DNA of 64,000 nt from contig URBK01000013.1 in NCBI GenBank assembly GCA_900546065.1, positions 1 to 64,000 on the forward strand. Direction: 5' to 3'. The notes under the pieces were generated by a model. The model made no database searches. It was not told where the DNA came from and worked only from the letters and a program-made list of their open reading frames with translations. Shown piece by piece: positions 26,378-34,441 of the stretch (its first letter is position 1; every line of letters begins with the position of its first letter). Source of the stretch: an uncultured Alistipes sp. (lineage in GTDB: Bacteria; Bacteroidota; Bacteroidia; Bacteroidales; Rikenellaceae). Made by a program: the position numbers and the translations under genes.

Positions 26378-26419
26378 AGCCCACAACTTCGGAGCGCAGC
26401 GGAGAAGTTATAGTGGGCT
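26378..26419 (+). other. oriT: Origin of transfer (oriT), MobV type
   Basis: Inverted repeat AGCCCAC-AACTTC (26,378-26,390) and GAAGTT-ATA-GTGGGCT (26,404-26,419), arms pairing except for the ATA bulge. The architecture is that of the pMV158 oriT, where the arm is AAAGT-ATA-GTGTG and the nick falls in TAGTGTG/TTA. The equivalent here is TAGTGGG/CTATA at 26,411-26,420. A small perfect hairpin CTGGGC/GCCCAG follows at 26,424-26,437. It lies about 210 bp upstream of the MobV gene. Confidence 0.82.
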
Positions 26420-26489
26420 ATATCTGGGCAAGCCCAGTCAGTCACGCCACGCCAACGGAGTACCGCTGAAATCCTGCGCTGTGTGTCCG

Positions 26490-27215
26490 TCAGTCCCTTC
26501 CGGCTATGTCGGGGTCATCCACGCCGCCAATCGTGCCGTCCTGCGCTTTTTTCGGGCTTTCTACCGGGTTAATGCCATGCTGCCCGTTGTCCTTGTCTTT
26601 GACATGGGAATTGTCGGCTTTGTCCTCCGCATCCGCTCTGTCATCCGAACTGTCGGAAACTACAGGCGAACATAGGGAAGAAGAAAGGGCGGCTGCTCCG
26701 CCTGCCATGCTGTCCGCATCCAGTCTTGGGCATTGGCAACCGTCCGGCACGGTACACGGCTTATCCTCCGACGGCGTATCATTAGAGTATGGTGTCCGCA
26801 CTCCGTCTGCCTGTCCTTTGGAAACTGCCGCAGGCTTGACATAATGGGGATTGGTCAGCAGGACACCATCCACATACCATCCTGTCAGGAAATGCAGTGT
26901 GTGTACGGAAGTGCGGTTGTTGGTTCGGGTGGTCAGCACACCGAGCCCGTTGAAGCTGTCGATGAGCTTTCCGATGGTCTTGCGGTTGCAGCCCATGTAT
27001 TCCGCTAGTTCCACATCGGAAGTTGCCGCCTGTCCCACCTCCAACTCAATCTCAACTCCCTTGATACGGAGGACGGTCTTTGTCCGCACGGCTGCGGTCA
27101 TCAGCCTGTGCAGGCATTTCTGTCTGTCAATGGCGGCTTTGCCGTCCAAAAGGAAATCCCACTGTCCGGCGGAAAGGATGGTGCAGTAATGTATGGTCTG
27201 TTCGTTCTTGCACAT
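26490..27215 (-). CDS. Replication-initiator-like winged-helix protein
   Basis: 241 residues. The first ~135 residues carry a helix-turn-helix segment (ELAEYMGCNRKTIGKLIDSF) and a short beta wing, like the initiator or DnaD-like proteins of Bacteroides mobilisable elements. The last 100 residues are acidic, Ser/Asp-rich and probably disordered. Downstream is the oriT. A role in replicating the excised circle or in regulating mobilisation is inferred from position. Confidence 0.6.
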   Translation of the reverse strand: MCKNEQTIHYCTILSAGQWDFLLDGKAAIDRQKCLHRLMTAAVRTKTVLRIKGVEIELEVGQAATSDVELAEYMGCNRKTIGKLIDSFNGLGVLTTRTNNRTSVHTLHFLTGWYVDGVLLTNPHYVKPAAVSKGQADGVRTPYSNDTPSEDKPCTVPDGCQCPRLDADSMAGGAAALSSSLCSPVVSDSSDDRADAEDKADNSHVKDKDNGQHGINPVESPKKAQDGTIGGVDDPDIAGRD

Positions 27216-27249
27216 AGTCTATGATGTTTATAGGTGTTACACTGGTCAG

Positions 27250-27597
27250 CTACCTGCCCATGCCGTACCCGTGTTCCGGCATGTGGTATTCCCTGTCCGC
27301 TGCGATATGGTTCAGCACATCCTGCAAACGGTCAAGCTGTTCATGGTCAAGCACCCGGATGGCATTGATGGTTATCTTCTGCGTGGCAATCCTGCGGTGG
27401 GCGATGTTGTTCTCGCTCATCGTGCCGTCACCGTCCGCATGGACGGAACGGAGGTAGGCATTGACCGCTTCCGTCTGTTCCTTTGAGGGGTACGGTGCTG
27501 CCCACCTGTCCTGAATGTAACCGACCATTTTGCTGACCGCATCAGCTAAAAGTGGGTCATGCCGTGCGATGGCGGCTGTCAAATCTTCTGTCTTCAT
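27250..27597 (-). CDS. Uncharacterised accessory protein of the nested island
   Basis: 115 residues, helical, no signal or membrane segment. It begins within the stop of the HTH gene upstream (ATGA overlap), so the two are coupled. Segments such as ATQKITINAIRVLDHEQLDRL have no motif I recognise. Possibly a partner of the HTH protein in excision or mobilisation. Confidence 0.6.
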   Translation of the reverse strand: MKTEDLTAAIARHDPLLADAVSKMVGYIQDRWAAPYPSKEQTEAVNAYLRSVHADGDGTMSENNIAHRRIATQKITINAIRVLDHEQLDRLQDVLNHIAADREYHMPEHGYGMGR

Positions 27598-27989
27598 AAG
27601 GCTTGTTGTTTGTTGTCCGTCTGTAAAGAGCCCGGCTTGCGTTTCTTGCCGCTGCGCAACGCTTCGAGCCGTTTGTTGAAATCCTCCTCGCTGCCTGTCC
27701 CCGATGTTCCGCCCTGTTCAATCCACTGCATGACTTCATCCTCGAAGAAATAGAGTTTGTTGCCACGCTTTCGGTACGGTATGCGCTTTTCGGAAGTCAT
27801 GGCATAGATGGTGGAAGCCGATTTGCCGAGCAGGGCGGCGACTTCTTCAAGGGAAAGCAGGCTGCGCTTGCCCGTGTCTTTTCCTGCCGCCTTGCATAGT
27901 ACCTCGTCCACCTTTCCGGCAAGCTGTTCTACCCGTTCTATCAGGGTGGAAACAGCCTGCGGCAGTTGTTCAAATGTGATGTTACCCAT
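27594..27989 (-). CDS. HTH_17 (excisionase/MerR-like) DNA-binding protein
   Basis: 131 residues from the ATG at 27,989 (a TTG two codons earlier is in frame). An N-terminal coiled segment precedes a winged-helix domain: LLSLEEVAALLGKSASTIYAM followed by KRGNKLYFFEDEVMQWI. This is the type of small HTH protein that acts as recombination directionality factor beside Bacteroides integrases. It sits 34 bp downstream of the integrase gene. Confidence 0.8.
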   Translation of the reverse strand: MGNITFEQLPQAVSTLIERVEQLAGKVDEVLCKAAGKDTGKRSLLSLEEVAALLGKSASTIYAMTSEKRIPYRKRGNKLYFFEDEVMQWIEQGGTSGTGSEEDFNKRLEALRSGKKRKPGSLQTDNKQQAL

Positions 27990-28023
27990 ATTCAATCTTT
28001 TTACTTTGGTTGTCCTGTTCCGG

Positions 28024-29130
28024 TTATTTGAGTGTTATCTGTTCCGAAGCCTTGCGCTTCAGGTCGTTCACCACATCCGCATAGACCTGCGTTGTCGCCA
28101 CGGTGCTATGTGTAAGCATTTTTGATATGGTGTAAAGGTCTGTCCCTGCGGCAAGCTGCAGGGTTGCGTAGGTATGCCGGAAGCAATGAAAGGTTATGTG
28201 CTTCGTAATCCCGGCAGACCTAACCCAGTCCTTGAGGTACAAGGGGAGCAGGGCTTGTGTCATTCCCTTGAACACCTGCCCCGTGGAACGCTCGCCACAA
28301 AGTGCGAGGGCTTCATCGGACAGCGGCAAGACGGCTTCCGTCCTTGTCTTTTTGGTGACGATGTGCATACACCAACCGCCGTCCGCACCCCTGATGATGT
28401 TCTCCCACTGCAGGCGTATGATGTCGCTGATGCGCAGTCCCGTAAGGCAGGAGAAAAGAGCCGCCGACTTTACAACAGGCTTCTCGCATGGCGTGTTGGC
28501 AAGCATCTTCACTTCCTCCAGTGTCAGGAACTCACGGCGTGTATTGGCTTCCTTGGCGTGTTTCAGCCGTATGGCGATATTGTCCTTGATGCGCCTTTCC
28601 TCGTATGCCTGCCGCAGTACGCATTTCAGCTTGTTCAGGTTGTTGTTGGCTGTGGACGCCATCATCTTGGTGCGGTTGTGCGTGGTGAGCGATAGCATGT
28701 AGGTAAGGAAGCCTTGGCAGTATTCCACCGTCAGGTCGTCAAAGGTGCAGCTACCGCCGCAATACTTCTCGAAATGTTTGTAGGCAACATTCCAGTTCCT
28801 AAAATTGTCATCGTCCGCCATTTTGGAGCGGAAATACTCCAAGAAGCTCTCCTTGCCCCTGTTACGGTCGAGGAAACCGAACTCTTCGTTGATGATGGCT
28901 TCCGTCCGCTTGCACTTGATTAGCTCCGCATTGCGCAGCATGGTCTTGTTGAACTCTGCTTCAAACTTCTCTGTCGGGTTGGCATAGATGTAAATGCCGA
29001 GGTACTCCCTCCGTGTCAGCCTGCCCGTTTTCGGGTGCCGGACAGGTGGGTAGAAGTCCAGATAAAGCGATAACTGTCCGTTCTTGATGGGTCGTTTCCT
29101 GACCGTCACTTTCGTACAAATGTTCGTCAT
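28024..29130 (-). CDS. int: Tyrosine recombinase/integrase of the nested island
   Basis: 368 residues: an N-terminal arm-binding domain (VRKRPIKNGQLSLYLDFYPP), a SAM-like core-binding domain around 100-190 and the catalytic domain with R in CLTGLRISDI, the HCFRHTYA box (H-x-x-R), HSTVATTQVYADV with the nucleophilic Tyr near residue 350. It should catalyse integration at the 9-bp core in traG. It resembles the ICE integrase in domain order only. Confidence 0.93.
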   Translation of the reverse strand: MTNICTKVTVRKRPIKNGQLSLYLDFYPPVRHPKTGRLTRREYLGIYIYANPTEKFEAEFNKTMLRNAELIKCKRTEAIINEEFGFLDRNRGKESFLEYFRSKMADDDNFRNWNVAYKHFEKYCGGSCTFDDLTVEYCQGFLTYMLSLTTHNRTKMMASTANNNLNKLKCVLRQAYEERRIKDNIAIRLKHAKEANTRREFLTLEEVKMLANTPCEKPVVKSAALFSCLTGLRISDIIRLQWENIIRGADGGWCMHIVTKKTRTEAVLPLSDEALALCGERSTGQVFKGMTQALLPLYLKDWVRSAGITKHITFHCFRHTYATLQLAAGTDLYTISKMLTHSTVATTQVYADVVNDLKRKASEQITLK

Positions 29131-29163
29131 ATAGCTAATGTATTTTGAATGTTTGAAAATATC

Positions 29164-29988
29164 TTATTCTTCCCGTTTGGCTTTCGTGCTTGCACTTTTC
29201 CGCTCGGCTTCCTTCCGTGCCGCATCCCAGTCGGCTTTCAGGTAGTACAGGCGGTTGCCGTGTATGCGCTTTGTCCGTACCCCGTGGGTGAGGGCGAACC
29301 TGCGCACCTGTGTTTTGCCCAGTCCGAACAGGCGCATGATGTCGAAGCACGAATACCAATGTTCCGAAAGGTTGTTGCCCAAGCGTTCCGCTTCCTCCGC
29401 CATAGCCTTGTCCACTTCCGCTTTCGGAAAGCACTTGGTGGCGTTGGCTTTGATGCAGGGTATCGAATAGCGCATACGGAGATTGTAGAAACGCCCGTAG
29501 GTGTAATTGAACTTTTGGCATATCTCCGCCATCGTGTAAAGGTCGCCTGCGACACTCTCCCTGTCCGTGAACGTATCACGCACGGACTGCTTGTAGTTAG
29601 CCGCCGGAATGAGCCGCCGTTTCGCCGGGCTGCCCTTTGCTTTCGTCTTTCCCTCCTGTCGTGTGAGGGCTGTTTCCTCTGTCTTTTGCACATCTTTTTT
29701 CATCTTCCCTTTTGTCTTTTTCCCCTGCTTGGCGAATACTGAAACGCTCCGCTTGCAGTAGGTCGTTTCCTTAATCATCAGGAAGAAATCCTCCTTGGTG
29801 ATTAGCGTAATGTGGTATGTTATCCTGCAAGCCCGGAGCGTGCCGCTGTATATCAGGTTGTACACGGTACGGCTGCTCACTTGCAGCAGGCTCGCCACCT
29901 CCCCAATGGTGAGGAACGGCTTGTCCAGTATGTCCCGACCGAAGTCGGGCAGAACTGTTAATTTCTGTTCATTTTGACGGTCCATCAT
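29164..29988 (-). CDS. Accessory protein with two HTH_17-like domains
   Basis: 274 residues. The first HTH (LTIGEVASLLQVSSRTVYNLI, near residue 30-50) is followed by a lysine-rich linker (about 95-135), a second putative helical DNA-binding segment (YTMAEICQKFNYTYGRFYNL) and a third near SEHWYSCFDIMRLFGLGKTQV. It lies 33 bp upstream of the integrase on the same strand and next to the right att core. A directionality or integration cofactor is the natural guess. From 29,989 to 30,213 there is no gene, only the right end with short ggtacaa repeats. Confidence 0.75.
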   Translation of the reverse strand: MMDRQNEQKLTVLPDFGRDILDKPFLTIGEVASLLQVSSRTVYNLIYSGTLRACRITYHITLITKEDFFLMIKETTYCKRSVSVFAKQGKKTKGKMKKDVQKTEETALTRQEGKTKAKGSPAKRRLIPAANYKQSVRDTFTDRESVAGDLYTMAEICQKFNYTYGRFYNLRMRYSIPCIKANATKCFPKAEVDKAMAEEAERLGNNLSEHWYSCFDIMRLFGLGKTQVRRFALTHGVRTKRIHGNRLYYLKADWDAARKEAERKSASTKAKREE

Positions 29989-30153
29989 CGAAGAAATTTA
30001 TTTGCACACTGTTGAAAGCTGTTGCACGCTGCTGAAAGGAAGTCGAACCGTGCGACCCCTCCGGCGAGGTACAACTGTGGTACAAATTTACTCCGATTAG
30101 GACTAAACACCAATAGCCGATTTCTCCGTTTGTTAAAACATATTAGCTGTAAA

Positions 30154-31581
30154 TCAAGTATTTATAACAGCAGATTTTGCAATCGCTTGCCGTCGTTTTG
30201 TCCTGTTTTTCTCCATGTGGAAGGATTTCCCGGAACCGCTCGGCCCGAGGGCAAAAAAGTTCGAGTTGTCCGTCAGCTTCTGTCTGCCTTCCTTGCCGGT
30301 GATGTCGATGGCGACAGGCACTCCCTGGCGGTCAGTGTAATAGACTTTCACCGGGGTGTCTTCGCTGTGCTGCACACGTTCCTTGTACATCAGGCACATC
30401 GCCGCGTCCGATAGGGTCAGGAACCGGTCATACTCTTCATTCAGGCTGTAGCAGTTGCCCGGGAACGAGCCGACGAACAGCTCCAGCTGGTTGTAGGCTC
30501 GTTTGGAAATATGGATTCCCATTCTACCGAAAGCATTCTCCAGATGATTCGTACACTTCTGCAGGTCCGTATCGCCGGACACGGCCACTATAAGGTTGAA
30601 ATGGCTGTACACGAGCTGCTTGCTCTCGCGGGCAATCACCTCCTGTACACGTTTTATGTCTTCGACCGCTGCCTGGTTGCTCGGGTTGGGAATGCTCGCG
30701 TGCCGGTTCTTCTTCTTGTCCAGCAGCGAAAGTTCACGCTTCTGGTTGGGAAGGAAGATGACCTGGTTATAGACCACTGTATCGGCATTCGGAATGCTGT
30801 CAATGGCCGAGACAAGATCCACGGGCATTTCCGTGTTGTTCACTTCTATATTGGTATAGGGTCTGATCATCGAAGGCAGCGAGATGCAGTCCACGTCCAC
30901 GAGACTGTACACCTTGCAGCGCTTGTCACCCATCGAGACGCTCTCGTCGTCCGACTTGAAGTTCGTCATCGAGATAATACGGTCCTTGAAGTTCATGGCG
31001 AAATACCGGTCCACGTAATCGCTTGCCTCGGATTTGTTCAGGAAACGCGCCTGCACGCCGCTGTCCCGCAACTGGTCCTGTACCTTGCGGATCTTGACAA
31101 GGAAATCACGCCATTTCTTGTTGTCGAACGAGAAAAGGCGGCTTTTCCTGGCTTCCTGCGTGATGGTCAGGTAACACATGCTGTCCGTGTACGCCCTTCC
31201 CTTGAAATACCGGAAATACGATTCAGAAAGGAACTCCTGCTTCCCGGTATCCTCGTTGACAAAACGCTTCCTCACGAAGATGTCCTGCTTGTGAATGGCA
31301 TAACCTTCTCCCAAGGTCAGGGCAAGGGCGGAGAACAGATGCGTGAAATCGTAGTAGCTGTCTATGTTCGCCGAATACTTCTGTACCGGATTCTCGATCT
31401 TCAGCATGGCGGAATATTCGCCCGTCTTGGTGTACAGGACACCCACGCCTTCCGTGTCTTCCACCGAGAAATAGATGTCCTGGAAGATACGCTTGCGCTT
31501 GCCTCCGGTACCGAACGCATGGACGGATATGGCCATACCCGCGCATAAGGCAACGAAAATCAGGATAATGTATAGGGTCAT
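30154..31581 (-). pseudogene. traG: TraG (VirB4-like ATPase), N-terminal part, cut by the nested island
   Basis: The native part is 30,214-31,581 (456 codons); the frame then reads 19 island-encoded residues to a stop at 30,154. A membrane segment lies at the start (LYIILIFVALCAGMAIS). The Walker A GPSGSGKS is at residues 446-453, and the insertion follows Met456. The rest of the protein is at 18,132-19,472. Of the two, this fragment keeps the P-loop but loses the Walker B and all later motifs. Confidence 0.93.
30214..30222. repeat. Right attachment core (attR) of the nested island
   Basis: catgtggaa, identical to the left copy at 19,470-19,478. The flanking traG bases (ggatttcccgg) continue the Walker A codons on the minus strand. 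Confidence 0.88.
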
Positions 31582-31685
31582 TTCAATATACGTTCAATTA
31601 AATAGGGGTAGGCCCGTATCTCATACGAACCTACCCGCGTTCAACATTCAATATAGCCACACATTGCTGTGATGGTTTAATTTTG

Positions 31686-31982
31686 TCAGACCTTACGCGA
31701 GTAGGCATAGACGAACACGCCTCGGTCCGTTCTCTTGCTGTGCAGACCTTTCCGCTGCTTGAAGATGATTAGCACGATGCCCACCGACAGAATGACTGTC
31801 AGCGCGGCCAGTCCGGCCACGAATCCGGCAAGGCAGTAAGCGGCTATGAAGCCCGCGATGGCTCCGCCTGCCGTTCCTGCCGCCCAATAGATGTAGCGGC
31901 CCTGCAATCCCATCACTTCAAGAGGACGTTGCAGCCCCTTGAACAGCGGATAGTCCGGATAACGTGTTTCCTTGCTTTTCAT
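31686..31982 (-). CDS. traF: Conjugative transposon protein TraF (DUF4133 family)
   Basis: 98 residues. Start YPLFKGLQRPLEVMGLQGRYI is the DUF4133 signature; two transmembrane helices follow at about 34-55 and 58-76. VirB3-like in size and position: between the DUF4134 protein and the VirB4-type ATPase TraG. It is 12 bp downstream of traE. About 100 bp lie between its stop and the traG start. Confidence 0.92.
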   Translation of the reverse strand: MKSKETRYPDYPLFKGLQRPLEVMGLQGRYIYWAAGTAGGAIAGFIAAYCLAGFVAGLAALTVILSVGIVLIIFKQRKGLHSKRTDRGVFVYAYSRKV

Positions 31983-31994
31983 CCCTCGGTACTT

Positions 31995-32372
31995 TTATGC
32001 GTCAATGCCGAAAAACAAAGGAAGAGCCTGTGCTGCTGCAATCAGGAAAAGACATGCACCAACCACCATCATGATCTTCTTTTTGACATCCTGCTCTTCG
32101 TTGTTCATGGCGATGTAAACGGAGATGGCGCCGATAATGGCGACTACACCGGCGATGGCATAGCAGAGCTTGACCATGACTGGTACATACTTGACAATTT
32201 CCTCCGCCACGGTAGATAGTGCGGTAGTACCGGCTGAATAGTCGCCGGCCGTACTCTGGGCCATTGCCGTGGTACCAGAGAACAAAGTGAGTGCAAGCAT
32301 CTTCACTTTGGTGGAAACACCTTGGATGAATCCTTTTGCCTTTCGGCACATTTGTTTTACTTTCTGAAACAT
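31995..32372 (-). CDS. traE: Conjugative transposon protein TraE (DUF4134), copy 2
   Basis: 125 residues with a long basic leader ending at AMAQS, then a short periplasmic stretch and two transmembrane helices (LCYAIAGVVAIIGAISVYIAM and the terminal VVGACLFLIAAAQALPLFF). This is the VirB2-like pilin architecture. A shorter paralogue lies immediately upstream at 32,422-32,745. It precedes traF by 12 bp. Confidence 0.9.
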   Translation of the reverse strand: MFQKVKQMCRKAKGFIQGVSTKVKMLALTLFSGTTAMAQSTAGDYSAGTTALSTVAEEIVKYVPVMVKLCYAIAGVVAIIGAISVYIAMNNEEQDVKKKIMMVVGACLFLIAAAQALPLFFGIDA

Positions 32373-32421
32373 ACTTGATCGTTTTTGAGTTAATATTTAT
32401 GTATTGGATTGTTAAACAGCC

Positions 32422-32745
32422 TTATATGCGATAACCGAAAAATGCCGGAAGTACGATGGAGGCCCCGATGATGAACAGGCACGCGCCAAGCAGCGATAAA
32501 AAGGATTTGACGATGCCGTCCTCTCCAGTGTTCATCTTGATGTAGATCTGGAAGGCGGACACGATGACCAGAACGGATGCGATGGAGTAGCATATATACA
32601 GGACATACAGCATCATCGTGACCACGAAGTCGTGCATCGTGGCCAGCGCATCCGCTCCCCAGCTGTAGTTCACGCTGCCGCTCTTGGCGAAAGCCGCATA
32701 GGGTACAAGAATTAACAGGCATACTATCTTTTGCTTAATCGACAT
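32422..32745 (-). CDS. DUF4134 pilin-like protein, copy 1
   Basis: 107 residues from MSIKQKIVCLLILVPYAAFA (signal peptide). The mature part has two membrane helices (MMLYVLYICYSIASVLVIVSA and SLLGACLFIIGASIVLPAFFG) and aligns with the TraE copy downstream in topology and in the final GACLFIIGA..LPAFFG block. Start is one base after the upstream gene's stop. Two pilin-like paralogues in a row may form a heteropolymer or divide pilus and channel roles. Confidence 0.85.
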   Translation of the reverse strand: MSIKQKIVCLLILVPYAAFAKSGSVNYSWGADALATMHDFVVTMMLYVLYICYSIASVLVIVSAFQIYIKMNTGEDGIVKSFLSLLGACLFIIGASIVLPAFFGYRI

Positions 32746-32746
32746 G

Positions 32747-33202
32747 CTACAATTTGTCTTTAATTGGTTTCCAGGCCATCTCCGGACGATTTTCCAGTTT
32801 GCCCCTGGAAAGCATCGCCTTGTACATTTCATCTGCACTGAAGCCATCAGACAGGTAGGGCGTGGTTTCCTCCATCTTTTCCTCCGCCTTGGCTTTGAGA
32901 CGCTCCAGTCTTTCTTCCGGGGTCTCCTTTGTCTCCGGCTTTTTGTCCGCCGGCTTCTGGTCGGTGGCAGAATCGCCGCCTGATGCTGTTTCAGTATCGT
33001 ATTGCTCGTTGCCGACACGGAACCCGGTTTCACTCTCGCTCACGGCAACACTCTCTTCGTCCTCCAGTGTGCCGAGGTCGAAAACTTCCTCCTCTGTCTT
33101 GCCGGTTCTCCTTTTTCCATAGAGATCCTGCATAATGATGACCGCGTAATAAATGAGGTACGCGACCGTCAGAACAATGGCAAAAATGAAATATGATCTC
33201 AT
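32747..33202 (-). CDS. Membrane-anchored acidic tra protein upstream of the DUF4134 genes
   Basis: 151 residues: one N-terminal transmembrane helix (SYFIFAIVLTVAYLIYYAVII), then a Glu/Lys/Thr-rich, probably disordered linker (about 35-110) and a small C-terminal segment with DGFSADEMYKAMLSRGKLEN. First gene of the tra operon and one base from the next start. Occurs at this position in related ICEs, but I know no function. Confidence 0.72.
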   Translation of the reverse strand: MRSYFIFAIVLTVAYLIYYAVIIMQDLYGKRRTGKTEEEVFDLGTLEDEESVAVSESETGFRVGNEQYDTETASGGDSATDQKPADKKPETKETPEERLERLKAKAEEKMEETTPYLSDGFSADEMYKAMLSRGKLENRPEMAWKPIKDKL

Positions 33203-33319
33203 ATCTTTTAGTATGGATATTGAATTTTGTATTAGTTTGATTTCACAAATAAAAAAGGAGAATTTCGAACTACGAAATAATTGTGTATTAAACGGATGTT
33301 TTCTTTACAAGATTTATAT

Positions 33320-33354
33320 CGATTTTGAAAATCGTACTATAAAATCGTACTATA
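33320..33354. promoter_or_regulatory. Palindrome plus tandem repeat upstream of the tra operon
   Basis: CGATTTT-g-AAAATCG (33,320-33,334, perfect 7-bp arms) overlaps two head-to-tail copies of AAAATCGTACTAT (33,328-33,340 and 33,341-33,353). It lies 120-150 bp upstream of the first tra gene. A binding site for a transfer regulator is the likely reading; I see no consensus TAnnTTTG promoter here, which would fit an activator-dependent operon. Confidence 0.5.
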
Positions 33355-33393
33355 TCGCCTTAATGAACGGGAAAAATGAAGAAGTCAGGGCAT

Positions 33394-33421
33394 AAAAAAA
33401 GCCCTCCGTTCAGGAGGGCTT
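33394..33421 (-). terminator. Intrinsic terminator of the primase-like gene
   Basis: Minus strand: stem GCCCTCC/GGAGGGC with a 5-nt loop followed by a run of T (A run at 33,394-33,400 on the plus strand). It ends the replication module and insulates the tra operon. Confidence 0.88.
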
Positions 33422-33448
33422 CCATTGGCAGATTCGCTTTTTTTTAGG

Positions 33449-34336
33449 TCAGCGTTTCTTGCCTCGCAAGCAATCATTCAGATCCTTGTATTCGCTATAT
33501 CGGACAGCTTCGTTGCTGACCCGTTCGCCGTATAGTCCGGCTATGGTTTCCACGGTCTTTTGCCCGGCAAGGTCGTTGTCGAGATAACAATGTATATGCA
33601 GGTATCTCTGCAGGTACATCAATGCCTTTTTCAGGTTGTTTACGGAGTTCATGACAAGGTAGTCGCAAGGCTGGTCTATACAAATGGTCCAGTTGCATGA
33701 CTGCTTCAATGTCAGGTAAGACAGAAAGTCCATGAACCCCTCGAACACGCAGACCCGTTCCTGTATCTCTCCGCACTGATGTCCGATCAGGGAGATGTCC
33801 TTGTTCTTGATACATCCTTTATAATAGGCGTTGCGCATTTCATATCCGCCCGAAACATTACCGAACGCGAGGGCAAAATAATGCCGGTCACGCAATTCAT
33901 AATGGATTTCCTTGCAGAACATACGTCCTATGTCAGCATCTATTTTCCGGGACTGAAGGTAAGAGTATAACGCGTGATGCCGTAACGGGACGACAATCAG
34001 ATTTTTCATATCCGATTCCACGGGACGGGGCGGAAGAGCCTGGAAACGGACTTTCGGCAAAGGCATATCGCTGGAATGCCGCCCGATGTATGCCAGTACC
34101 TCGCTTACACTTTCAGTCTGGTAAAGGTATTTACCCAATTCCACGAGGTCGCCTCCGGTGGCCGCCCCAAAATCATACCATTCGTTCAACCGGTCATTGA
34201 CCTTGAACGACGGCGACTGCTCATCCCTTAACGGCGAGAGATACCAGTACTGATCCGATTTAACGTATTGCGCATGGTGGCCGAGCTGCGCCAGAAAGTC
34301 CACTATGCGTACCTGTTTTGCTTCTTCTATAGTCAT
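33449..34336 (-). CDS. Toprim-domain, primase-like protein
   Basis: 295 residues. The N-terminal ~75 residues resemble a CHC2-type primase zinc finger fold (YWYLSPLRDEQSPSFKVNDRLNEWYDFG) but lack the zinc-binding Cys/His residues. The Toprim domain follows, with CVFEGFMDFLSYL near residue 195 (acidic Glu) and IHCYLDNDLAGQ near 250 (DxD). Such proteins accompany the RepA-like ATPase in Bacteroidales ICEs and probably prime replication of transferred or excised DNA. Confidence 0.87.
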   Translation of the reverse strand: MTIEEAKQVRIVDFLAQLGHHAQYVKSDQYWYLSPLRDEQSPSFKVNDRLNEWYDFGAATGGDLVELGKYLYQTESVSEVLAYIGRHSSDMPLPKVRFQALPPRPVESDMKNLIVVPLRHHALYSYLQSRKIDADIGRMFCKEIHYELRDRHYFALAFGNVSGGYEMRNAYYKGCIKNKDISLIGHQCGEIQERVCVFEGFMDFLSYLTLKQSCNWTICIDQPCDYLVMNSVNNLKKALMYLQRYLHIHCYLDNDLAGQKTVETIAGLYGERVSNEAVRYSEYKDLNDCLRGKKR

Positions 34337-34441
34337 GGCTGTTTTCTTTCACTTGTTCACACGGAAATGGTTTAGTTTAGTTTTATTCCCTATATATATA
34401 CATACTAAAGTAAACTGAAATATATATGCCCGCGCCCGGCT

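Larger units (their letters stand above)
19470..30222. mobile_element. Nested mobilisable integrative island with arsenic resistance, inserted in traG
   Basis: Bounded by the direct repeat catgtggaa at 19,470-19,478 and 30,214-30,222. Deleting one copy plus the interior (19,479-30,222, 10,744 bp) restores codons for GSGKSFHM followed by NSVVRQ in traG, in frame. Contents: seven-gene ars operon, MobV relaxase with oriT, replication-initiator-like gene, two HTH_17 accessory genes and a tyrosine integrase near the right end. This is the layout of a Bacteroides mobilisable transposon (NBU/Tn4555-like class) that needs a helper ICE for transfer. No insertion-sequence terminal repeats are present. 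Confidence 0.93.

Noticed and set aside
26196-26489. Group II intron or CRISPR-like array in the hairpin region
   Set aside because: No reverse transcriptase or intron domain V, and repeat spacings (58, 60, 28) and sequences are not uniform repeats with spacers.
19470-30222. Insertion sequence or composite transposon as the cause of the traG split
   Set aside because: No transposase or terminal inverted repeats at the ends; a tyrosine integrase and att-like core explain it.
33153-33395. 80-residue plus-strand frame before the tra operon
   Set aside because: Overlaps the start of a tra gene and the palindrome/repeat region, has no promoter and no recognisable domain.
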